This document shows, in pieces, positions 55,852 to 64,000 of a DNA stretch of 64,000 nt. Position numbers and translations under genes: made by a program. Origin of the DNA: Armillaria gallica. Taxonomy: Eukaryota > Basidiomycota > Agaricomycetes > Agaricales > Physalacriaceae. A model generated the notes under the pieces. The model was not told the origin of the DNA. It ran no database searches and saw only the letters and a program-made list of their open reading frames with translations. How positions within the stretch are numbered: the first letter of the stretch is position 1; every line of letters starts with the position of its first letter. The DNA lies in contig JBANDB010000007.1 of NCBI GenBank assembly GCA_037576215.1, forward strand, positions 3,689,001-3,753,000, read 5' to 3'.

Positions 55852-56943
55852 TGAAGAGACTCTGTGTGCGCAAGCTAGAAATGCAACAGTGTCGAAGACA
55901 CTGATCACACCCACACCCAACACTACACACACAAACCCTTAAAGTTCTTGGGGGGATATTATGTGATAGAAGCAGATTGAAGCAATACAACTAGAGTCTC
56001 AGAATATACGATACACATGTATAGCAATAGCGCTCATAGGGTATCTAGATCTCTCTAAGTCCAAAGGCTTTTAATAACAAGAGGGGCGACAGATGTCGCC
56101 GGGCCTCAAGGCAAGGTGTACTACAATACACAACTCATTGCCACACACTAACAAAACCCTCAATAAGCCTTGTGCAACACACACAGGTGACCACAAAGAG
56201 CTCAAACACACCCTAAACACGACTCAAAGCTTGCGCTCTAAGCAGAAATCCTTCAAAACACTTCCACTCAAGCCACAGGGTTTGAACCTGTGCTGATCCA
56301 GAGAAACAATAACCAAATAAACCCCATCTGACAAGCCAAAGGGTTTGAACCTCTGCCACTTGTGGAAATGAGAACCCTCAAGTGTGCACTAATCAGCACT
56401 GCATGATGGCTTTGATATGTGAGGCTAAAATATTGAAATTGAAAGATATTTAATTTTAGCCAGTTTTTAGTCTAAAATATCAAAGAGACATGCACAATAT
56501 CTTTTCTATATTTGTGATTTTATCCAGTTTTGAGGTGATTTTCACAAATATAAAAAAGATATTATGCATATTTCTTTGATATTTTAAACTAAAAACTAGC
56601 TAAAAATAAATATTTTTCAATTTCAATATTTCAGCCTCACATATGAAAGCCATCATGCAGTGCAGACCAAAGGGTTTGAACCTCTGCTGCCTGTAGTATC
56701 TTGCACACCAAGAAACGCCGTCCGACAAGCCAAAGGGTTTGAACCTCTGCCACTTGCGAGATGGTATACCCAACTAAGTGCATGCTAATCAGACCAAAGG
56801 GTTTGAACCTCTGCTGCCTGTAGCACCACGCGTCACAAGAAACCCTCAAAACTCAAGAGTGCATCCGCAATGACACAATATCTCTTATTCTCAGGGTAGA
56901 GTGCAGTCAACCAATCACTCAAACCATACACAAGTCCCCCATA
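55852..56943 (+). repeat. LTR-like repeat with T-arm-like array (right arm of inverted pair), MITE inserted
   Basis: Inverse of 24043-24834. Starts TGAAGAGACTC and ends CAAGTCCCCCA. Five GGGTTTGAACC sites (56278, 56341, 56672, 56735, 56799) form a ~63-bp tandem array, interrupted by the MITE at 56397. It truncates Gypsy-B integrase. No target duplication was found at its ends. Confidence 0.7.
56397..56662. mobile_element. CACTA-like fold-back MITE, 266 bp
   Basis: A nearly perfect hairpin over its whole length, starting CACTGCATGATGGC and ending GCCATCATGCAGTG, flanked by a 3-bp duplication CAG (56394-56396, 56663-56665). The empty site is seen in the inverted partner near 24241 (CTGATTAG). 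CACTG/CAGTG ends with 3-bp duplications fit the CACTA/EnSpm class. It has no coding capacity. Confidence 0.88.
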
Positions 56944-58252
56944 TAGTCCAAATAGACAGAAATAATTAAGGTGTGTAATGACAGAAAATGCATTGTGTAT
57001 AACACTAAAATCAGCTATATTTTCAGCTGTGACCACAAATTGATCTATATGTCTGTTATCTAACACAAGTCAAAAATATTTGCACCTTTACAACACAAAA
57101 AAGATGTATATAGTATACTATGACTCATTCTGTATCTAATAGCTGTAAATGTCACACTTCATTGTATATGCCTGAACCTGTGTGTAGTATCTGTACACCT
57201 ATGAATTTGACTGTGCATTGGGTCTTTCAGAAGTTCAGATGTGTGACACAAAAAGTGACAACACTAAAGTGTCTGCGATGCACATGACCAAAATTAATGT
57301 GTGTGCGATGCAAATCACCCAATTAAACTGGACTGTGACACATTCGGGCACAGCACATGTTTGTGTGCATCATAATCACGTTATCACCTTTACCATGTGT
57401 CTGAATAATCACATTATTACCTGTACTGTTGTTCATGATTATATTGTTTAGTCACATTGACACAACAGGAAGTGGTTAGAATTGGTGTAGCACACCTTTC
57501 AAATGTATCAGGATTCAGACCGCAACTTTACCTTTGAGACTTAGCAGTTTTCAAGCAGTACTAGTTTTCAATGAATTCTGGAGTTTGCCAAGCTCATCCA
57601 AAATGGCCGGCTGTACACCATATTTTCGTCGTTTGAGGATTCTGAAGGCTCTCCATGCTCAATGAATATTGTGTATAGTCAGAATATCAATTTTTGTATG
57701 TTAATGTGAAGTCCCTTGTCCATACAAGCTATTCAAAGAGCAGATAAATGCAAGAAATGTATATAGAATGACCTAAATCCGATGTTTTAAAGGGTATATT
57801 CCACACTGCGCACCGTAATCTCAATATATCAGTATAATCATAGTGCCATATATAGTTTAATATAAATCTACACAGATCTATAGCCCTGCTCTGAAAGAAA
57901 TATCATGTGAAAGCCTCAATATGCATAATGTGCATATGAAACTTTCACTTGAATTCACTTTCACCTAAGTGAAAAAGTGGATAATGAAGGGTGTAGTGGC
58001 AGATCAGGGTGGATCGGACAACTTGCATGAGTAATATGGTGTGCATACTACCATTATCAATGAGAATTACATCCATTGAGATGTTTTATAGGACCACAGA
58101 ACTGAAATACAGTTCAAAATGCACAAAATCCGAAGTTTTGAGAAACAAATTGCAAATAACAATGAATTGTGGGCATATAAAGTACTGAAAAGTATGTACA
58201 TGCATTGTAGGTAGCATAAATACTATATCCTGTTCATTTCCGAGGCCTCGGA
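56944..58252. other. AT-rich noncoding stretch
   Basis: 1.3 kb without supported genes; short frames only. No repeat shared with the rest of the window was noticed. Confidence 0.4.
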
Positions 58253-59403
58253 GTGGGTGGTATGAGCAGGAGATGCATTCTGAGGATACATTCTGTTCAC
58301 TTGATCACTCTGGACCGTAAGTCCGCACAGCAATCAAGTGGCTGTGTGTCTTCTTTTTTACTCTTTCACCATGACCTTGCCTCGCCTCCGGGCTCATATA
58401 GCATGCAAACTGTGCTCTCTTTCAGTTTCAAAGGTGTGTTTATTTTATTTTATTACTTCTAACTGCTTTTTAGTTGTTTTCTGCGCATCCGGTGGCCCCA
58501 AGAGCCCTGGATGGCATGCATCTCACCCTCACCACCAGTGTAAGCCCTCGAATGAGGCTGCCCCATGTGCTATGCCCATTGATGACCACCACGATGTCCC
58601 CAACATTGACAGCAACGATGATGATTGCCCATGCCCGGCCGCAGCCACGAAAGCAGCCCCCATTCCCCATCCCGGCCAACCTAGCACATCCCACATCGAG
58701 ATTGGTGCCAATCACTGCCGTCCATGGCTTCTGCACACCACAAGAGTGTGTAGTACGTCCAGGGATTCAATATCGACCGCCATCTCGGCGCAGAAGGGAC
58801 TATGGAAGGCGAGATGGGCCACGACAACAATGCCAAAGAAGACAACAACAACAACAACGATGAGGGCGGGGGAGGTAATACTCTGATGAGGTGCCCTAGA
58901 AGTATATAGGGGAGAATTGTTGTAGCAGGAGAGGGTGGAGGGAGCACACTGGAGAGCAGGAGAGATTGAGGAGGAGGGCAAGATGAAGATCAAGACACCG
59001 ACGATAAATGACAATGATGACAACCAAGCCCTCTTGGGCCTTGCAGTATGACTCGAGGGTGCAATGATCGCACCCATAACCATCCCCATACAACCACTGC
59101 CCTGCCCACTGCCCCCCGCCTCACCAAAATCCAACATACGGCTCCCACACACCCTGCAGCTCTTCCAACCCCCCAAAGTTCATGTATCCCCCATTTTCTG
59201 GGTGGAGGGACACAAATTAGATGCGTGTCAGGCCTCCCAATGCCCCAGTCATCGTGTGGCAGCACCCAAACCAGATCTTCACTCTTTCCCGCCTATTCTC
59301 ACCCCTACGACCTATTCACCACCACAAGGACCTCACCACCCCTGTTTTCGACATCGGGGAATACAGTGGTGAGGTCCGTTCTCCTCTTCGATGTCTCTGT
59401 CAC
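58253..59403. other. Possible coding remnants of unknown gene(s)
   Basis: GC content rises and several short plus-strand frames have Pro/His/Thr-rich composition (for example 58338-58886 with PCAMPIDDHHDVPNID, and 59048-59409). Candidate introns exist but no domain or consistent gene model can be given. It may be a host gene relic upstream of the Gypsy-C insertion. Confidence 0.3.
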
Positions 59404-59922
59404 TGTTAGGGACGTGCCAAATAGTCAAGATAACTGCACGAGCGGAGGTCCGTGGAGTGCATGGGCCTTGGCGAAGCTATTAGCAACGTCACCCTTGAGC
59501 TGAAGCCCTAAGATTGGATTGCGGAGCGGAGTCCACAGAGAGCAAAGGTTTGGATAGAAGATAGTCCAATGGAGTGGAGGCCGTGGACTTGAGAGCGAAA
59601 GATTAGACTTAGAGTCAGAGAGAGTTTTGGCTATACCAAGTTGATATTCAAACTGAGTATCTACAAGTAATTCTACAGTATATATATAAGTAAGTAATCC
59701 GAGTCGGAGTCCAATGGAATCTGACGGAGGTCTGTTCACTACCAGATTTGGGTTCTAGATTTAATATGTGAAATAGTAAAATGAAACAGAAATGAAATGT
59801 CAAATGGAGTAAGGTAAATGGTAAGCAGCTGGAGGCCATGGAGATCCGATAGTGTTGTTTGGTAAGATGAATCCTATGTGTGAAGTTAGTGTGAAGCAGA
59901 GGTCCGTGGCATGTGCATAACA
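59404..59922 (-). repeat. 3' LTR of Gypsy-C
   Basis: TGTTAGGGACG..GTGCATAACA, 519 bp with matching TGTTA/TAACA ends. On the minus strand it is preceded by a polypurine tract AAGGGGGGGATAC (59923-59935), which fixes the orientation. TATA-like TATATATA near 59680. The 5' LTR lies outside the window. Confidence 0.8.
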
Positions 59923-60072
59923 GTATCCCCCCCTTAGTGTTCTTGCCCTCAAGAGCACAGATCCCGATGGCCAATCAATATGGTTATGTGTGCAGAAATT
60001 TGATCGTGGGAATTTTGCAACTTATCCTCGTACCTTCATCATCCTTTCGTTTTTTCTTCAATTATCCTCTTC

Positions 60073-61726
60073 TTGTTGTTTATGATGCCTGCACCCATTG
60101 AATACCGCGATTCCATGACCCCCGAACCCTACATGTTGGCCCCAACACCTCCTTTGCTGTCCTTTGAGGAATACGAGGCTTTGGAGCTTGAGCAGAGTAC
60201 TGCGGAGGAGAGATATGATGAAGCAGTGAACAAACACGATGAGTGGAAAGCAGCTAAGAAAAGGGAGGAAAAGGAGGCCCAGGCAGAAAAATTAAAGAAG
60301 GAGAAGGAGGCACGTCTCCTCAAGATGGAGATCTTGAGGAAGGAGAAATTAGAGGCTGAGAGGAGAGCGGAGGAGAAGAGGATAGAAGATGAGCGGAAGG
60401 CCATGGAGAAAAAGCAGGAGGATGAGAGGATCGTGAGGGAGTTGAAGGAACAGGAGGAGGCCACGGAGCGTAAGTGGCTGGCAGACTTGAAGGAGAAGGA
60501 GGATGAGGAGAAGGAGAAAGAGAAGGAAAAAGAGGATGAGGCCAATGAGGCAGTGTTGCAGGCTGCCGGTGCTCCGTCAGCAAGTGACGGAGATACCGAG
60601 GTGGATCTGGCGGATCCGAAAACAGTTGCAATAGCCGAGTTGAGAAATAGGCGGGCAATTACAGAGGGGAAGAAGCAGGCGCATTCTGTGGGGTCCCGAA
60701 AACACAAGGTTCGGTCTAGAAGTTTGGTGGATGATAGTGAAGTGGAGGGTGGTGATGCTTCAGTGGGGCCATCAATGCCAAAGCGGTTGCAGACTGAGCC
60801 TGTACCTCAGGTGAAAGATAAGGTCTATACTAGTAATGGTACGTGGTACCATCGCTGCTCCGCTGTATTTGTTGACTTGGGTTTTTTCAGAGCATTGTGG
60901 AAAGTGCTGGGCTGATAAGGCTACTTGTTTTATCTGCGGCGGCATCCGAACATGCCAATGGTGTCATGTCAAGAAGGCATGGTGTTCGTTTAACAAGGGC
61001 AGTGACGACGGTGGATCCGTGGAGTCTACCAGTGTAATGGAGTTACTCCATGATATTTCTTCAAGGATGGCACGTTTGGAAACTAAGGTCAACAACCTTG
61101 CAGAGTGCATGGAGGATTTGGTGGATGATTATGATCCCGATCGCGACATCAAGTATCCCGACGACCTCCCTTCAAAATTGATGATGGCAGAGTTTGAGGC
61201 ATCGCGAATGGAGCTCTGGAAAACTGGTGACATTTATAGCGAGGTTTTGCGCAAGATGGCCACGCAATGCTTGGATAGGGACATGGCTGTTATCAAGGTT
61301 AAGGGGTTGGAGTCGTTGGCCATGGAGACTCCGCTAGGAATGGAGGATCCCTACGAAATCCTCAACAAGTCATTCTGGGTCGGAACCGTTGGTGTCGCCG
61401 GTTTGCATAAACAAATGCTGGCACAGAACAAGTTCCTTCAGGCCTGCCGAGACTTTTACAATGCGCACAGGCATCAAAAGGAATGGCAACTGTGGAAGAG
61501 GTTATTGAAAGGGCAGGAAGGATATAGAGTGGAAGATTCGGATGAGCCCTTGGACTTGGAGGAGGAGGTGAGAATGGACATGGTACCAGGCACAGAGTCC
61601 ATTGGTATCCCGGAGTTGGATGCCTTGATAAAAATGCCAATGCCTGAAGAGGATCCAGAGGAGGAGGCAGAGAAGGAGGTCCGACGGCAGGCGACGGCGC
61701 GCATGCGGGTGTATAGGCAGTCCTGA
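60073..61726 (+). CDS. Cysteine-cluster coiled-coil protein encoded antisense within Gypsy-C
   Basis: Two exons with an intron 60839-60890 (52 bp, GT..AG); 533 residues from ATG 60073, or 529 from ATG 60085. N-terminus PEPYMLAPTPPLLSFEEYEA, then a ~110-residue Lys/Glu coiled coil (KEEKEAQAEKLKKEKEARLL), a basic patch (SRKHKVRSRS), then directly across the intron a Cys cluster (HCGKCWADKATCFICGG, CQWCHVKKAWCSF), a second helical part (SSRMARLETKVNNLAECMED) and an acidic Glu/Pro-rich end. No stops. It lies between the chromodomain end of pol (about 62150) and the polypurine tract (59935), on the opposite strand. Cys-cluster proteins of this sort are familiar to me from Boletales as hypothetical; the function is unknown. 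DNA binding by a small zinc cluster is plausible. Confidence 0.7.
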
Positions 61727-62915
61727 GGTGAAGAAGTTGAGAATGAAATAGAGATGTATGAGGACTTGGAGCCTCTTTTGGTGCAAGAGGTAGAGGTAGA
61801 GAAAGGGGACGATGTACATATGGTGGGTCCATCCGGCACCGAAGCTTCTTGACTTGTCACATATATTTTTTGTATTTTCTTGATATCGCTGTAGATTGCT
61901 GGGACCCTTGGTCTATAGAAGACTTTAATATATTTTTTGGATTTGAAGTTAGGAGGAATAGAAAGCGAGTGAGAATGGAGCCAACGGGATCCATTCCCAA
62001 TTAGGAAACAAATTTGCAATAGTTTTCGTGGATTTGATTTGAAATAGAAATGGTCAGAGCCGATGGAAACCGATAATGTTACAGGTGAGAGAGGAAGTTG
62101 AACAGTGGATTTTCGGATGGTGACTTTGGCTAATGGGCCAGGTTTGTCTGGGTAACGGCGATGGAAATCTTTGATGAACTTGTCGGCGGAGAACTCGGTG
62201 GCCAGTAACCAAGCAAATTCTTCGTTGGTACCTTCATAGCCTAACCATTGGATCCTGTAGAGGAGAGGACACCGGAACCGGCGGTCAATCTTGGAATCTA
62301 GGATCTGAGCTATTTCATACTGCTCTTCACCATCGACTTCTACTGGAGGTGGCAGAGGTTGAGTGCGATTAGGGATGGTGTTTTCTTCTACTGGTTCCAG
62401 TTGAGATACATGGAAGATGGAGTGAATGGCATGGAGGTCCGACAGAAGTTTGAGCGTGAAGGAATGGGAGCCTGGTTGAGATATGATTTCGAATGGGCCA
62501 AGGAATTTCTCTGCGAATTTCGCAGTAGGACATGTAGTCTTGATATGCTTGGAGCTAAGGAAGACTTTGTCACCTACTTTGAATGGAGGGGCTGGATTCT
62601 GACACTTGTCTGCCTGAACCTGGTAGCGAGATTGCGCCTGAGTGATTTCGTCGTGTAGGAATTGGTGTAGTTCGTCTAGGTTGACTACAAAGTCATGGGC
62701 CCAAGCAGAGGTGATATCACGTTCAGGGTGAAAGGTGATATTAGAATGGTAGCCTTTGTTGGCAAAGAATGGAGAGATTCCAGTGGAGGCATTCGGAGCA
62801 TTGTTGTATGCAAATTCAGCAATGAGTAGTAGTAAATCCCAGTTGTCCTGTTGGTAAGAACAATAAATGTGGATGTACTGTTCCAAGGTTTGGTTTGCAT
62901 GTTCTGTTTGTCCGT
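61474..62915 (-). pseudogene. Gypsy-C pol: integrase C-terminal part and chromodomain (partial)
   Basis: The frame starts at the TIR copy 3 insertion with DGQTEHANQTLEQYIHIY (split at D/G), then IAEFAYNNAPNASTGISPFF, the GPY/F-like module (AEKFLGPFEIISQPGSHSF), FHVSQLEPV, and the chromodomain (QYEIAQILDSKIDRR, YRIQWLGYEGTNEEFAWLL) ending near KPGPL at about 62140. The frame stays open to 61474, overlapping the antisense gene, but the native end is probably near 62130. The upstream pol is outside the window. Confidence 0.85.
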
Positions 62916-64000
62916 TGATGAGCCTGCAGGCTCTGTATGCTCAGAATTCGCGGATTTATCCATTCATCACCTAATACCTTCGAAACGACACCATTATAAT
63001 CCTCACACACTTGATAATATTGCCAACACTCAATAATACCATGGATTTTTGCAGTATAAGCCACAAACATTCAGATCCAGTCCTAAAACCATGACATCCA
63101 CTCCTCACACACTCTGTTATCCTTTCCAGCTCACCTCGCATCACAATTACCGTATCCCATCACAGCAAGGCACCTTTGATCGACAATCATCCTAAAACGG
63201 GGTTGCTATATCACTCAGAAGCACTAGTTGATGTGCCCATCAATCATTTAATGAAATGATGTGATTGACACGAGTACCCTCCCAGCTACGATAATTACAG
63301 CTATGGCAACTATAGACTGTGTTTACTAAGGCTGTTACAGTGCCAAGACTTCGAATTATCGTTGCCCCACGCATACACCTCAGCACGGCAACTGCAGCTC
63401 AATAATCCGCAGCTACACAGCACCTCATGATCCGCTCATCGCTCAATAAAACCACACGGTTCACATCCATACACGGCAACATCAAGGACTTGCTGTTACT
63501 TTAGAACCACAGATACCATATGTTTACTACGGCTATTACAAAAGCCAAGGACTTACAGCCTTACTAAGGCTCCGAAGAATATTCTATTTATAAAATCGTA
63601 CTTGTAGTATAAAAACTAGGTAGAAACCGCATTTTTAGAGCTAGTTCTTACCCAGTTGACGAGGCTACGGCATTACCAGTCAGCTACAGTTACTCCAAGT
63701 TATTCCCCACCACTTGCTTTACTCTTTAAACGTTGTTGGTTGCACCAATACACGAAATCTTGTGTCAATAACTTGCTTTTGTCTTTTAATGCCACAACAT
63801 CACTTCACTTTCACCACATAGGATTGTTGCATCGCTTTCACCTTCTACATCGCCATCGTTTTCATCACCCAGTTCAGTATTGCCTCTGTGTAGGCCCAGT
63901 TCAGCTCCATAGGATCACCCTCGTCTTTATCATTGTTTGGAGTTGCCATGCATCTATTGCCGCAGCACCCCACTCAGCACCTCAGTTGCTATGATTTCTA
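62916..64000. mobile_element. TIR transposon copy 3, in Gypsy-C integrase (truncated by window end)
   Basis: Starts TGATGAGCCTGCAGGCTC at 62916 (subterminal perfect palindrome GAGCCTGCAGGCTC) and matches copy 2 from 30178 onward. The left flank is CCGT (62912-62915), ACGG on the coding strand, the same target as copy 2. About 0.7 kb should remain beyond the window, including the 20-bp minisatellite. Confidence 0.9.

Noticed and set aside
24043..56943. 24043-24834 and 55852-56943 as the LTR pair of Gypsy-B
   Set aside because: They are inverted, not direct, and a better 5' LTR candidate lies upstream of gag at 21251-21471.
58338..58886. A complete 182-codon gene
   Set aside because: No domain, no supported intron model and competing frames of similar length; left as unassigned.
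60129..60707. Minus-strand Ser/Phe-rich frame
   Set aside because: A shadow of the Lys/Glu coiled coil encoded on the plus strand.

Overview
The window looks like nuclear DNA of a mushroom-forming basidiomycete (Agaricomycetes). The evidence is many introns of about 50 bp with GT..AG ends, KDZ-superfamily DNA transposons that carry a TET/JBP-type dioxygenase gene, Ty3/gypsy chromoviruses, and a broken NACHT-type NLR gene. The gag type of the largest retroelement reminds me of Boletales, but that is recalled from memory and not proven here. Almost nothing is ordinary host sequence: the window is a nest of transposons inside transposons.

Layout. (1) 1-12214 is most of a ~14 kb KDZ transposon (KDZ-A), cut by the window start; its right terminus abuts an NLR pseudogene. 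(2) 12215-17353 is that NLR gene, split by a TIR transposon (12556-15009), which is itself split by a solo LTR (13242-13903). (3) 17354-21250 holds noncoding DNA, a TAGG microsatellite and an unrecognised minus-strand reading frame with two internal stops. (4) 21251-55851 is an old plus-strand gypsy element (Gypsy-B: LTR, gag, protease, RT, RNase H, start of integrase). Its gag is interrupted at 23170-24834, and at the gag/protease junction it is interrupted by (5) Gypsy-A, a minus-strand chromovirus (27846-52884) with two 386-bp LTRs. Gypsy-A is in turn interrupted by a second TIR transposon copy (30178-31968, in RNase H) and by (6) KDZ-B (37208-51182), a complete 13,975-bp KDZ element with 254-bp terminal inverted repeats and an exact 8-bp target duplication, GATGGGGT. 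KDZ-A and KDZ-B are near-identical and inverted, giving a 12.2-kb inverted repeat 25 kb apart. (7) 55852-56943 is an inverted partner of 24043-24834, holding a 266-bp CACTA-like MITE. (8) 56944-59403 is mostly unassigned. (9) 59404-64000 is the 3' end of a third gypsy element (Gypsy-C, minus strand) with a plus-strand cysteine-cluster gene between pol and the 3' LTR, and a third TIR transposon copy inside its integrase.

How the parts work together. Each KDZ element carries a CxC2-type KDZ transposase, a divergently transcribed coiled-coil protein gene, a TET/JBP 2-oxoglutarate/Fe(II) dioxygenase gene, a gene with an RNase H1 N-terminal-like domain, and a long hypothetical gene. Each TIR contains a tRNA-like pol III unit (A box, B box, T-run). 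Both copies are dead or dying: they differ mainly by CpG to TpG/CpA transitions and by indels in G runs. The same CpG decay explains most stop codons in the gypsy elements (CGA to TGA), a lost catalytic Asp in the Gypsy-A reverse transcriptase, and an imperfect target duplication in the NLR gene. This is the pattern expected of heavily CpG-methylated transposons, which is notable next to a transposon-borne methylcytosine-oxidase-like gene. The most unusual small-scale feature is a chain of three tiny single-membrane-segment reading frames linked by ATGA and TGATG stop/start overlaps in the Gypsy-A leader.
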